DNA of 64,000 bases, from NCBI RefSeq assembly GCF_902833085.1, contig NZ_CADFEB010000007.1, positions 434,001-498,000 of the forward strand. The letters are read 5' to 3'. Origin of the DNA: Burkholderia ubonensis (GTDB lineage: Bacteria > Pseudomonadota > Gammaproteobacteria > Burkholderiales > Burkholderiaceae). Of the stretch, positions 16,996 through 27,100 are shown piece by piece (position 1 is the first letter of the stretch; every line of letters begins with the position of its first letter). Below the pieces are notes generated by a model. That model was not told where the DNA came from, did no database searches, and saw only the letters and a program-made list of their open reading frames with translations. Made by a program: the position numbers and the translations under genes.

Positions 16996-17466
16996 TCAAG
17001 CCGTCGTTCCCGCATAGGCCGCTTGCAGCGCGGCGACGTCGAACTTCGTCATTTGCATCATCGCGCCGGCCACGCGCGCGGCCTTGACCGGGTCGGGGTC
17101 GGCCATCATCGCGATCAGATCGTCCGGAACGATCTGCCACGACACGCCGAAGCGGTCTCTCAGCCAGCCGCAGCCGTCGGCCGTGCCGCCCTCGAGCAGC
17201 GCGCTCCAGTAGCCGTCGAGCTCCGCCTGGTCGCGACAATTGACCATCAGCGAGATCGCGTGGTTGAACGGCTCGGTGCGCTCATGGCTCATCGCGACGA
17301 ACGGCTGCCCGAACAGAACGAACTCGACGACCTTGGTGGAACCGGCGCCCGGCACCGACGTGACCCGATTCACGTGCGAGTCCGGAAAGATGCGTGCATA
17401 GAAGGCGGCGGCCTCTTCGGCTTCCGTGGCGTACCAGAGAAAAGGCGTGATCTTCTGAATCGTCAT
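16996..17466 (-). CDS. VOC-family protein (PhnB/3-demethylubiquinone methyltransferase-like)
   Basis: 156 residues from ATG 17466, preceded by AGGAGATT. Glyoxalase-like beta-alpha-beta-beta-beta units: TIQKITPFLWYATEAEEAA at the N-terminus, then SLMVNCRDQAELDGYWSALL and FGVSWQIVPDDL. This matches the PhnB-like VOC subfamily often annotated as 3-demethylubiquinone-9 3-methyltransferase, although the biochemical role is mostly unproven. It stands alone on the minus strand, convergent with the small gene at 16702. Confidence 0.82.
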   Translation of the reverse strand: MTIQKITPFLWYATEAEEAAAFYARIFPDSHVNRVTSVPGAGSTKVVEFVLFGQPFVAMSHERTEPFNHAISLMVNCRDQAELDGYWSALLEGGTADGCGWLRDRFGVSWQIVPDDLIAMMADPDPVKAARVAGAMMQMTKFDVAALQAAYAGTTA

Positions 17467-17668
17467 GGCAAATCTCCTGTCAGTGTGGGCCAAATGCCCG
17501 GGCAAGCTGCGTGCCGCCATTGAGACGACGGAGAGAGGCCACCCAAACTAACACGTCGGGAAGAAAAACTTCACACCTTTTTGTCCACTTCGGGCATGCG
17601 GATGCGACCCCGGTTGATCGGTCGTTGTCGCTTGCTGATCAGGTATCCGAATTTTGGTTTGAGCAAGC

Positions 17669-18592
17669 TCAGCGCACACCCGCGAAGCGAATGTCCGGAT
17701 AGGTCAGTCGCGGCATTCGGCTTTCCAGGAAGGCATGAAGTTCGCGAACCTGCGCCGCCTTGCCGGAGTCTTCCGGCGCGACGAGGTAGTACGCGTCGCC
17801 GGCGTTGACCGCCGTCTTGAACGGCAGCGCGAGCTGCCCCTCATCGATCGCGCCGGCGCAGAGCGCCAGATCGCCGATCGATATCCCGTGACCGGCGACG
17901 GCCGCCGCGATGCCCTGTTCGAGCATGTCGAAGACCTGTCCGCCGCGCGTGATGTCCACATCGAACGCGTGTCCGTTTCCGTTGAGCCAGCGGCGCCAGT
18001 CGCGACGGTCGGGTGACGGATGGATCAGATCGCACGCGGCAAGATTCGCACGGGCCGCCGGCGCGAGCGCGTGCGAGCAGATCGGGATCAGCCATTCATC
18101 GAACAGCTTCACGCAGTGCGTGTCTTCGCCGAACTTGCCGGCGCCGAGCAGGATCGCGCAATCGTAGGGTTCGCTGAAAAAGTCGACGGTATCGACATCC
18201 ATCCAGACGCTCGTGATCTGCACCTCGAAGCCGGGCTGAGTCTTGCGAAACGCGGCGAGCGCATCGAGCAGCCAGCGCATGGTGAGCGTGGACGGCGCCT
18301 TGAGCCGCAGCACGTCGCGTTGCGTCTGGAAGAGCGTGCACGCTTCCTCGATTTGCCGGAAACCGCGCCTGAGGCCCGACGCGAAGATGCGTCCTTCCGC
18401 CGTCACGCTCATCTTGGGCCCCTGCCGGACGAACAGTTTCCGGCCGAAGTACGCCTCGAGCGTCCTGACGTGCTTGCTCACCGCACTTTGCGTGAGGCTC
18501 AGTTCCTCGGCGGCAAGCGTAAACGAGCCGGTGCGCGCCGCACTCTCGAACGCGCGCAATGCGTAAACAGGGGGAAGCGGTTTTGCCTTCAT
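17669..18592 (-). CDS. LysR-family transcriptional regulator (GcvA-like)
   Basis: 307 residues from ATG 18592; a TTG nine bases upstream is an alternative. N-terminal HTH ~5-65 (LRAFESAARTGSFTLAAEEL, SQSAVSKHVRTLE), followed by the periplasmic-binding-like effector domain. The LPPVYALRAFE opening and overall pattern match the GcvA subgroup. It is transcribed divergently from the LysE-type exporter at 18756, with 163 bases between, the standard arrangement in which a LysR protein controls the exporter. Confidence 0.87.
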   Translation of the reverse strand: MKAKPLPPVYALRAFESAARTGSFTLAAEELSLTQSAVSKHVRTLEAYFGRKLFVRQGPKMSVTAEGRIFASGLRRGFRQIEEACTLFQTQRDVLRLKAPSTLTMRWLLDALAAFRKTQPGFEVQITSVWMDVDTVDFFSEPYDCAILLGAGKFGEDTHCVKLFDEWLIPICSHALAPAARANLAACDLIHPSPDRRDWRRWLNGNGHAFDVDITRGGQVFDMLEQGIAAAVAGHGISIGDLALCAGAIDEGQLALPFKTAVNAGDAYYLVAPEDSGKAAQVRELHAFLESRMPRLTYPDIRFAGVR

Positions 18593-18755
18593 CGAGTTCA
18601 ATGTGAATAAAACTCATGTATCCAGGCAGGATTTTCCGTTTTTCAGCGGCGGTCCTGACGCGCAATACTACACGCATCCCGCAGCCACGGGCGTTGAGCC
18701 GGCATGAGGTCGCGCCGGGCGGCGGGCGAGTCCGACCAACCAACAACTTTTATTC

Positions 18756-19403
18756 ATGGCAATCCATTACCCGCTGCTGTCGGCCTATCTTGCCGCGATC
18801 GTGCTGCTCATCGCGACGCCCGGACCCGTCGTCATGCTCGTGGTCGGCACGGTTGCCCGGCGTGGCTTCCGTCAGGGCGTCCTGACCGCGATGGGCGCGA
18901 ATGCCGCAAGCCTCGTCCTGATCGCGCTGGCGATGCTGATGGTGTTCGGCGTGGTGCTCGTCAGCGAGCGCCTGATCAAGTGGCTGCACGTGCTGGGCTG
19001 CGTGTTCATCGCCGTCCTGGCGATCCGCACGCTGCATGGCGAATGGCGCGCCCGCCGCGTGCGCGGCGGCAGCGATGGCGAACCCGAACCGGCGCCCAAA
19101 TCGCGGCGTGTGCCGGGCGTGGTGCGCGGCTTTCTCGTCGGGATCTCGAATCCGAAGGACCTGCTGTTTTTTGTCGCGTTCTTTCCGCAATTCGTCGGCA
19201 TCACGCCGGATTCACGCGCGAGTCTGGCAATCCTGGCTGCGCTGTGGATCGCTGTCGATTTCACGATCCTCGCGGGCTACATGGCCGCGATCAACCATCC
19301 GCTGATTCATCGAAAGCAGCGCTGGATCACCGCATCGTCGGCGGGTTTGCTGCTGGTGATCGCGCTCGCGGGGTTCGTCGGGGGGATTGGGGGCGTGGCG
19401 TAG
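18756..19403 (+). CDS. LysE/RhtB-family amino-acid exporter
   Basis: 215 residues, six predicted membrane segments. The N-terminal IATPGPVVMLVV is the LysE/RhtB signature, and GFLVGISNPKDLLFFVAFFP is the conserved second-half motif. A basic, Pro-rich cytoplasmic loop lies at ~95-125. Substrate unknown; family members export amino acids or homoserine lactones. Probably controlled by the divergent LysR gene. Confidence 0.87.
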   Translation: MAIHYPLLSAYLAAIVLLIATPGPVVMLVVGTVARRGFRQGVLTAMGANAASLVLIALAMLMVFGVVLVSERLIKWLHVLGCVFIAVLAIRTLHGEWRARRVRGGSDGEPEPAPKSRRVPGVVRGFLVGISNPKDLLFFVAFFPQFVGITPDSRASLAILAALWIAVDFTILAGYMAAINHPLIHRKQRWITASSAGLLLVIALAGFVGGIGGVA

Positions 19404-19420
19404 CGTGCGGAAGACCTGCT

Positions 19421-19669
19421 TCAATTGCTCGAAATCGTCATGTCCCGGCTCCCCCTCCCGGTCACCAGGCAGCCCGACATGAATGCCTCGCCCTGACTGC
19501 TGGCCGCGGCATCGTCGAAGCCCCGGCCGAGCGCGTCATGCTTCACCCGCTCCGCGCCTTGCCTGCACGCAAGCGGGCTGGCGTCGAGCCCGCGGGCATG
19601 CAGCAGCGCGCGATCGGCGACGAGATACGCCAGCAGCGCGACAACGGCGATATGCAAAGCTCTTCTCAT
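19421..19669 (-). CDS. Small hypothetical protein with N-terminal hydrophobic segment
   Basis: 82 residues from ATG 19669, with GGAGACGAACC upstream. The N-terminus MRRALHIAVVALLAYLVADR looks like a signal anchor. The rest is polar with two Cys (SPLACRQG, MSGCLVTG). Convergent with the LysE gene. No family recognised; probably inner-membrane or periplasmic. Confidence 0.6.
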   Translation of the reverse strand: MRRALHIAVVALLAYLVADRALLHARGLDASPLACRQGAERVKHDALGRGFDDAAASSQGEAFMSGCLVTGRGSRDMTISSN

Positions 19670-19862
19670 GGTTCGTCTCCTCGCCGTGCAAGCGTAACGC
19701 GGACGCGCGTCGTGCGGCACTCGGGGCTTCCCCGGTAAACGCTGGCTTAATCAGCGGCCCGGCAAGTCGCGCAGGAAAGCCGGGCACGGCGCGCGGGCCG
19801 CAACGACGAGCGCGTATGCGGGGCGAGGGCGCGCCGGATTGCGGGTGGCCGGCGCTCGCCGA

Positions 19863-20915
19863 TCAGTCCACCTCTTCCTCGACCACGTCCGGCACGGCCG
19901 CCGCCTCCCCGCCGCGCTCCCGATAAGCGGCCGGCGGCACCCCGAACTGCTTGCGGAACTCCCGCCCGAGATGCGACGCGTCGGCGAACCCGCAGCTCGA
20001 CGCGATGTCGGCGACCGTCCGGTCCGAACTCGTCAGCAGCCACGCGGCCGTGCGCAGCCGCACCTGCTTCGCGAACGCCTGCGGGCTCTTGCCGGTTTCC
20101 GCCTTGAACAGCCGTTCGAGCTGCCGCGCCGACAGGTCGAGCTTGCACGCGAGCTCCTCGAGCGGCAGCGCGCGCCCGACGTGCTGTTCCATCAGCAGAA
20201 TCGCGCGCTTGACCTTCGGGTGCGTCGCCGGCTCGAGACCCGGCGGATGCGGCTGCGGCGCGTTGCCTTTCTGCATCTCGCCGACCAGCAGGATGCGCAG
20301 CGCCTTCTGCACGGTCGCATGGTCGAAATGGCGCAGCAGGATCGCGGCGGCGACGTCGATCGACGCGCGCCCGCCCGAGCAGGTGATGCGCCGCCGGTCG
20401 ATCACGAACAGCCGGTCGGCGATCAGCAGGTCGGGGTCGGCGGCCGGGAAGCGCTCGATGAAATCCCAGTAGTGGAACCAGCTCACGCAGGTGCGATGCC
20501 CGTCGAGCACGCCCGCGCGCATCAGCGTGAACACGCCGGTGCAGATGCCGACGACGGTCGCGCCGTCGGCGGCCGCGCGGCGGATGAAGCCGAGCGTTTC
20601 CGGCCCGGCCTGCGGCCCCGAATGCAGCAGGCCGCCGACGACGACCACGTAGTCGAACGGCTCCGCATCGTCGAAGGTCTCCCACGGCGTGACCTGGATC
20701 CCGCAGCTTGCGCGCACCGGCGCGAGGGTTTCCCCGATCACGCTCCATGCGCAGCGCACCGGCTTGCTGTAATCGCCGTCGTCGGCGGACAGCCGCAGCA
20801 TGTCGACGAAACCGGAGAACGCGGTCAGCGTGAAGTTCGGCAGCAGCACGATGCCGAAGCGGATGCGTTTCGGCGCAGGTTCGGCGAGGGGGGAAGCAGG
20901 TACGTCGGGTGTCAT
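19863..20915 (-). CDS. GlxA-type AraC regulator (DJ-1/PfpI domain plus HTH), GbdR/SouR-like
   Basis: 350 residues from ATG 20915. Residues ~15-185 are a DJ-1/PfpI amidotransferase-like sensor domain (FDYVVVVGGLLHSG; Cys in VVGICTGVF). The C-terminal ~100 residues hold two AraC helix-turn-helix motifs (LDLSARQLERLFKAETG and IASSCGFADASHLGREFR). The family includes GbdR and SouR, activators of glycine betaine, dimethylglycine and sarcosine catabolism. It is divergent from sdaA-soxBDAG, so a sarcosine-responsive activator is likely; the exact ligand is inferred. Confidence 0.87.
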   Translation of the reverse strand: MTPDVPASPLAEPAPKRIRFGIVLLPNFTLTAFSGFVDMLRLSADDGDYSKPVRCAWSVIGETLAPVRASCGIQVTPWETFDDAEPFDYVVVVGGLLHSGPQAGPETLGFIRRAAADGATVVGICTGVFTLMRAGVLDGHRTCVSWFHYWDFIERFPAADPDLLIADRLFVIDRRRITCSGGRASIDVAAAILLRHFDHATVQKALRILLVGEMQKGNAPQPHPPGLEPATHPKVKRAILLMEQHVGRALPLEELACKLDLSARQLERLFKAETGKSPQAFAKQVRLRTAAWLLTSSDRTVADIASSCGFADASHLGREFRKQFGVPPAAYRERGGEAAAVPDVVEEEVD

Positions 20916-20971
20916 CGCGGCAAATCTCGTCACGGCTCGCGGGGGCGGGCGGGTCTCACTCTATACAGGGG

Positions 20972-20998
20972 CGGCACGGGCGGCACGGGCGGCACGGA
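20972..20998. repeat. Three tandem 9-bp units in the regulator/sdaA intergenic region
   Basis: CGGCACGGG is repeated three times head to tail (last copy ends in A). It lies in the ~286-bp divergent promoter region and could be a slippage tract or a binding-site array. Confidence 0.45.
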
Positions 20999-21201
20999 TG
21001 TCCCAGCGTCGCCGATCGATGGCGCGCGGACTTGCGTTTTTCCGTCGGGAACCATCGTCAAAACGCACATTCGGGCCAGGCGGCGCGGCGCTTGGCGGCG
21101 GCGTCCCACGCCGATGCCGTTTTTGTTCTATCGGCCGATTTTACGCTTTGGTGTACTGGCGTCCAACGTCACTTCACGTGTGTCCATCCAGAGGAAGCCA
21201 G

Positions 21202-22587
21202 ATGAACGTCAGCGTCTTCGACCTGTTCAAGATCGGCATCGGCCCGTCCAGCTCGCATACGGTCGGCCCGATGATCGCCGCTTGCCGCTTCGCATCGCAT
21301 ATCGAGGACGCCAACCTGCTCGGCTTCGTACGGCGCGTGCGGGTCGAGCTGTACGGCTCGCTCGGCGCGACCGGCAAGGGGCACGGCACCGACAAGGCGG
21401 TGCTGCTCGGCCTCGAAGGCCATCTGCCCGATTCGATCGACCCGGACCTGATCGAGCCGCGCCTCGCGGAGATCCGCGCCGGCAAGTCGCTTTCGTTGCT
21501 CGGCAGGCAGGCGGTCCGCTTCGAAGAGAAGGAGCACATCGGCTTCTACCGGAAGCTGATGAGCGGCACGAGCATCGTGCATCCGAACGGGATGCGCTTC
21601 CAGGCGTTCGACGAGCACGGCCAGCTGCTCGTCGAGAAAGAGTATTACTCGATCGGCGGCGGCTTCGTCGTGAACCGCGACGGCGACCGCGTGAACGGCG
21701 TGCGCGCGGCGGCCGAGGTGCCGTATCCGTTCCGCACCGGCGACGACCTGATGCGCCAGTGCCGCGAGCACGGATTGTCGATCGCCGAGCTGATGCTGCG
21801 CAACGAATGCGCGCTGCGTTCCGCCGACGAAGTGCGCGCGGGCCTGCTCGCGATCTGGCGCACGATGGCCGCATGCGTCGAGCGCGGCTGCAAGGTCGAG
21901 GGCGAGCTGCCGGGCCCGATGCGCGTGAAGCGCCGCGCGGCCGAGCTGTACGGGCGGCTGCGCGCGCGTTCGGAAGAGTCGCTGCGCGACCCGCTGTCGA
22001 TGCTCGACTGGGTCAACCTGTACGCGATGGCCGTCAACGAGGAGAACGCGGCGGGCGGGCGCGTCGTCACCGCGCCGACCAACGGCGCGGCCGGCGTGAT
22101 CCCGGCGGTGCTGCACTACTACGTGAAGTTCGTGCCCGGCTCGAACGAGACCGGCATCGTCGAATTCCTGCTCACGGCTGCGGCGATCGGGATCATCTAC
22201 AAGGAAACCGCGTCGATCTCCGGCGCGGAAGTCGGCTGCCAGGGCGAGGTCGGCGTCGCGTGCTCGATGGCCGCGGCCGCGCTCGCCGCGGTGATGGGCG
22301 GCACGCCCGACCAGGTCGAGAACGCCGCCGAGATCGGCATGGAGCACAACCTCGGGATGACCTGCGATCCGGTCGGCGGGCTCGTGCAGATTCCGTGCAT
22401 CGAGCGCAACGCGATGGGCGCGATCAAGGCGCTGAACGCGTCGCGCATGGCGCTGAAGGGCAACGGCCAGCACTACGTGTCGCTCGACTCGGTCATCAAG
22501 ACGATGCGCGAGACGGGCGCCGACATGAAGACGAAATACAAGGAAACGTCACGCGGCGGTCTGGCCGTGAACGTCATCGAATGCTAA
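21202..22587 (+). CDS. sdaA: L-serine ammonia-lyase, iron-sulfur dependent
   Basis: 461 residues from ATG 21202 with GAGGAAG upstream. Single-chain bacterial serine dehydratase: N-terminal beta domain (FKIGIGPSSSHTVGPM) and C-terminal alpha domain with Fe-S cysteine ligands at about Cys346 (GCQGEVG), Cys388 (TCDPVGG) and Cys399 (IPCIERN). It converts L-serine to pyruvate and ammonia. Position at the head of the sarcosine oxidase operon links it to glycine/sarcosine catabolism: sarcosine gives glycine and a C1 unit, which together make serine. Confidence 0.93.
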   Translation: MNVSVFDLFKIGIGPSSSHTVGPMIAACRFASHIEDANLLGFVRRVRVELYGSLGATGKGHGTDKAVLLGLEGHLPDSIDPDLIEPRLAEIRAGKSLSLLGRQAVRFEEKEHIGFYRKLMSGTSIVHPNGMRFQAFDEHGQLLVEKEYYSIGGGFVVNRDGDRVNGVRAAAEVPYPFRTGDDLMRQCREHGLSIAELMLRNECALRSADEVRAGLLAIWRTMAACVERGCKVEGELPGPMRVKRRAAELYGRLRARSEESLRDPLSMLDWVNLYAMAVNEENAAGGRVVTAPTNGAAGVIPAVLHYYVKFVPGSNETGIVEFLLTAAAIGIIYKETASISGAEVGCQGEVGVACSMAAAALAAVMGGTPDQVENAAEIGMEHNLGMTCDPVGGLVQIPCIERNAMGAIKALNASRMALKGNGQHYVSLDSVIKTMRETGADMKTKYKETSRGGLAVNVIEC

Positions 22588-22603
22588 CGAAGGGTCAATC
22601 ATC

Positions 22604-23848
22604 ATGAGCCGCTACTCGATATTCAGCCTGTTCCGCAACGGCCTCTCGTATCACGAGAACTGGGAAAAGCAGTGGAAGAGCCCGGAACCGAAGAAGGAAT
22701 ACGACGTCGTGATCGTCGGCGGCGGCGGCCACGGCCTCGCGACCGCGTACTACCTCGCGAAGGAGCACGGCATCACCAACGTCGCGATTCTCGAGAAGGG
22801 CTGGATCGGCGGCGGCAACACCGCGCGCAACACGACGATCGTGCGCTCGAACTACCTGTGGGACGAGTCGGCCGCGCTGTATGAAAAGGCGATGAAGCTG
22901 TGGGAAGGGCTGTCGCAGGACCTGAACTACAACGTGATGTTCAGCCAGCGCGGCGTGATGAACCTCGCGCACACGCTGCAGGACGTGCGCGACACCGAGC
23001 GCCGCGTCAATGCGAACCGGCTGAACGGCGTCGACGCGGAGTTCCTGACGCCCGCGCAGGTCAAGGAAATCGAGCCGACGATCAACCTGAACAGCCGCTA
23101 CCCGGTGCTCGGCGCGTCGATCCAGCGGCGCGCGGGCGTCGCGCGCCACGATGCGGTGGCCTGGGGTTTCGCGCGCGGCGCGGACCGCGCGGGCGTCGAC
23201 ATCATCCAGAACTGCCAGGTGACGGGCATCCGCCGTGAAGGCGGCGCGGTGGTCGGCGTCGACACGGTGAAGGGCTTCATCAAGGCGAAGAAGGTCGCGG
23301 TGGTCGCGGCCGGCAACACGACGACGCTCGCCGACATGGCCGGCGTGCGTCTGCCGATCGAAAGCCACCCGCTGCAGGCGCTCGTGTCCGAGCCGATCAA
23401 GCCGGTCGTCAACTCGGTGATCATGTCGAACGCGGTGCACGCGTACATCAGCCAGTCCGACAAGGGCGACCTCGTGATCGGCGCGGGCATCGACCAGTAC
23501 ACGGGCTTCGGCCAGCGCGGCAGCTTCCACATCATCGAAGGCACGCTGCAGGCGATCGTCGAGATGTTCCCGGTGTTCTCGCGCGTGCGGATGAACCGCC
23601 AGTGGGGCGGCATCGTCGACGTGTCGCCGGATGCGTGCCCGATCATCAGCAAGACCGACGTGAAGGGCCTGTACTTCAACTGCGGCTGGGGCACGGGCGG
23701 CTTCAAGGCGACGCCCGGCTCGGGCTGGGTGTTCGCGCACACGATCGCGCGCGACGAACCGCACCCGCTGAACGCGCCGTTCGCGCTCGACCGCTTCTAC
23801 ACCGGCCACCTGATCGACGAGCACGGCGCTGCCGCCGTCGCGCACTGA
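22604..23848 (+). CDS. soxB: Sarcosine oxidase subunit beta
   Basis: 414 residues. FAD-binding DAO fold with VVIVGGGGHGLATAYYLA (35-52) and the glycine-rich WGTGGFKATPGSG near the C-terminus. The region QRRAGVARHDAVAWG contains His182, a plausible site of the covalent FMN link known in heterotetrameric enzymes. This subunit performs oxidative demethylation of sarcosine. It starts 16 bases after sdaA and is followed 30 bases later by soxD. Confidence 0.95.
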   Translation: MSRYSIFSLFRNGLSYHENWEKQWKSPEPKKEYDVVIVGGGGHGLATAYYLAKEHGITNVAILEKGWIGGGNTARNTTIVRSNYLWDESAALYEKAMKLWEGLSQDLNYNVMFSQRGVMNLAHTLQDVRDTERRVNANRLNGVDAEFLTPAQVKEIEPTINLNSRYPVLGASIQRRAGVARHDAVAWGFARGADRAGVDIIQNCQVTGIRREGGAVVGVDTVKGFIKAKKVAVVAAGNTTTLADMAGVRLPIESHPLQALVSEPIKPVVNSVIMSNAVHAYISQSDKGDLVIGAGIDQYTGFGQRGSFHIIEGTLQAIVEMFPVFSRVRMNRQWGGIVDVSPDACPIISKTDVKGLYFNCGWGTGGFKATPGSGWVFAHTIARDEPHPLNAPFALDRFYTGHLIDEHGAAAVAH

Positions 23849-23878
23849 CCGTCATCCACTGACAGAGGAGAAAGAAAC

Positions 23879-24175
23879 ATGTTGCTGATCGAATGTCCGT
23901 GGTGCGGGCCGCGCGCCGAATCCGAGTTCTCGTGCGGCGGTGAAGCCGACATCGTGCGCCCGGTCGCGAACGAGAACATGACCGACCGCGAATGGGGCGA
24001 ATACGTGTTCATGCGCGAGAACAAGCGCGGGCTGCACAAGGAGCAATGGCTGCACACGCAAGGCTGCCGCCGCTGGTTCAAGGTCACGCGCGACACGGTG
24101 ACCTACGACATCAAGAGCTACGAAAAATTCGGCGGAGCCGCCGCTAACGCTAAGGAAGAGGGCACCAGCAAATGA
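23879..24175 (+). CDS. soxD: Sarcosine oxidase subunit delta
   Basis: 98 residues; AGGAGAAAGAAAC lies just upstream. The N-terminus MLLIECPWCGPRAESEF carries CPWCG, and Cys19 (FSCGG), His60 (HTQGCRRWF) and Cys64 complete the usual zinc-binding pattern of SoxD. A small structural subunit of the heterotetramer. Overlaps soxA by ATGA. Confidence 0.95.
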   Translation: MLLIECPWCGPRAESEFSCGGEADIVRPVANENMTDREWGEYVFMRENKRGLHKEQWLHTQGCRRWFKVTRDTVTYDIKSYEKFGGAAANAKEEGTSK

Positions 24176-27100
24176 GCCAGAAAGACCGTCTCGGCACCGG
24201 TGGCCGCATCAATCGCGCGATTCCGCTGACCTTCACGTTCAACGGCCGCACCTATCAGGGCTTCCAGGGCGACACGCTCGCGTCCGCGCTGCTCGCGAAC
24301 GGCGTGCACTTCGTCGCGCGCAGCTTCAAGTACCACCGCCCGCGCGGGATCGTGACGGCGGACGTCGCGGAACCGAATGCCGTCGTGCAGCTCGAGTCCG
24401 GCCCGTACACCGTGCCGAATGCGCGCGCGACCGAGATCGAGCTGTACCAGGGCCTCGTCGCGACCAGCGTGAACGCGGAACCGTCGCTCGAGCACGACAA
24501 GTACGCGATCAACCAGAAGCTGTCGCGCTTCATGCCCGCCGGGTTCTACTACAAGACCTTCATGTGGCCGCGCAACATGTGGCCGAAGTACGAAGAGAAG
24601 ATCCGTGAAGCGGCCGGCCTCGGCAAGGCGCCCGAGGTGCTCGACGCCGATCGCTACGACAAGTGCTATGCGCACTGCGACGTGCTCGTCGTCGGCGGCG
24701 GCCCGTCGGGCCTCGCGGCCGCGCATGCGGCGGCGACGGCCGGCGCGCGCGTGATCCTCGTCGACGACCAGCGCGAGCTCGGCGGCAGCCTGCTGTCGTG
24801 CCGCGCGGAAATCGACGGCAAGCCCGCGCTGCAGTGGGTCGAGAAGATCGAGGCCGAGCTGCGCAAGCTGCCCGACGTGACGATCCTGTCGCGCAGCACC
24901 GCGTTCGGCTACCAGGACCACAACCTCGTGACGGTCACGCAGCGCCTGACCGATCACCTGCCGGTGTCGATGCGCAAGGGCACTCGCGAGCTGCTGTGGA
25001 AGGTCCGCGCGAAGCGCGTGATCCTCGCGACCGGCGCGCACGAGCGGCCGATCGTGTTCGGCAACAACGACCTGCCGGGCGTGATGCTCGCGGGCGCGGT
25101 GTCCGCATACATCCATCGCTTCGGCGTGCTGCCGGGCCGCGACGCGGTCGTGTTCACGAACAACGACCGCGGCTACCAGGCGGCGCTCGACCTGAAGGCA
25201 TGCGGCGCGAAGGTGACGCTCGTCGATTCGCGCGCGTCGAGCAACGGCGCGCTGCCCGCGGCGGCGAAGCGCCAGGGCGTGACGGTGATGAGCGGCGCGG
25301 TCGTGACGGCCGCAGCGGGCAAGTGGCGCGTATCGTCGGTCGACGTCGCGTCCTACACGAACGGCCAGACGGGCGGCAAGCTGAAGACGCTGCCGTGCGA
25401 CCTCGTCGCGATGTCGGGCGGCTTCAGCCCGGTGCTGCACCTGTTCGCGCAATCGGGCGGCAAGGCGTGCTGGAGCGACGAGAAAGCCTGCTTCCTGCCG
25501 GGCAAGGCCGTGCAGCCCGAGGCGAGCATCGGCGCGGCGGCGGGCGAATTCGGCCTCGCGCGTGCGCTGCGGCTTGCGGTCGACGCGGGCGCGGAAGCGG
25601 CGAAGGCTGCCGGCTTCTCCGCCGCGCAGCGCCCGGCCGCGCCGAAGGTCGCGGAAGTCACGGAAGGCGTGCTGCAGCCGTTGTGGCTCGTCGGCAGCCG
25701 CGAGGCCGCCGCGCGCGGGCCGAAGCAGTTCGTCGATTTCCAGAACGACGTGGCGGCCGCCGACATCCTGCTCGCCGCGCGCGAAGGCTTCGAGTCGGTC
25801 GAGCACGTGAAGCGCTACACGGCGATGGGCTTCGGCACCGACCAGGGCAAGCTCGGCAACATCAACGGGATGGCGATCCTCGCGCAGGCACTCGGCAAGT
25901 CGATTCCGGAGACGGGCACGACGACGTTCCGCCCGAACTACACGCCCGTGTCGTTCGGCACGTTCGCGGGCCGCGAGACCGGCGATTTCCTCGACCCGAT
26001 CCGCAAGACCTGCGTGCACGAATGGCACGTCGAGCACGGCGCGCTGTTCGAGGACGTCGGCAACTGGAAGCGGCCGTGGTACTTCCCGAAGAAGGGCGAG
26101 GACCTGCACGCGGCGGTGAAGCGCGAATGCCTCGCGGTGCGCAACAGCGTCGGCATCCTCGACGCGTCGACGCTCGGCAAGATCGACATCCAGGGCCCGG
26201 ACGCGGTGAAGCTGCTGAACTGGATGTACACGAACCCGTGGAACAAGCTCGAAGTGGGCAAGTGCCGCTACGGGCTGATGCTCGACGAGAACGGCATGGT
26301 GTTCGACGACGGCGTGACGGTGCGCCTCGCCGACCAGCATTTCATGATGACGACGACGACCGGCGGCGCGGCGCGCGTGCTCACGTGGCTCGAGCGCTGG
26401 CTGCAGACGGAGTGGCCCGACATGAAGGTGCGGCTGTCGTCGGTGACCGACCACTGGGCGACGTTCGCGGTGGTCGGCCCGAAGAGCCGCAAGGTCGTGC
26501 AGAAGGTGTGCCAGGACATCGACTTCGGCAACGAGGCGTTCCCGTTCATGAGCTACCGCAACGGCACGGTCGCCGGCGCGAAGGCGCGCGTGATGCGGAT
26601 CAGCTTCTCGGGCGAGCTGGCCTATGAAGTGAACGTGCCGGCGAACGCGGGCCGCGCGGTGTGGGAAGCGCTGATGGCCGCGGGCACCGAGTTCGACATC
26701 ACGCCGTACGGCACCGAGACGATGCACGTGCTGCGTGCGGAGAAGGGCTACATCATCGTCGGTCAGGACACCGACGGGTCGATCACGCCATTCGACCTCG
26801 GTATGGGCGGGGTGGTCGCGAAGTCGAAGGACTTCCTCGGCAAGCGTTCGCTGTCGCGCTCGGATACCGCGAAGGAGGGCCGCAAGCAGTTCGTCGGCCT
26901 GCTGACCGACGACGAGCAGTTCGTGCTGCCGGAAGGCGCGCAGATCATCGCGAAGGACACGCAGGTGTCGACGACCGAGCCGACGCCGATGATCGGCCAC
27001 GTGACGTCGAGCTACTACAGCCCGATCCTCAAGCGCTCGATCGCGCTTGCGGTGGTGAAGGGCGGCCTGAACAAGATGGGCGAGAGCGTCGTGATACCGC

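Noticed and set aside
20972..20998. CRISPR or longer satellite array
   Set aside because: Only three 9-bp units without spacers.
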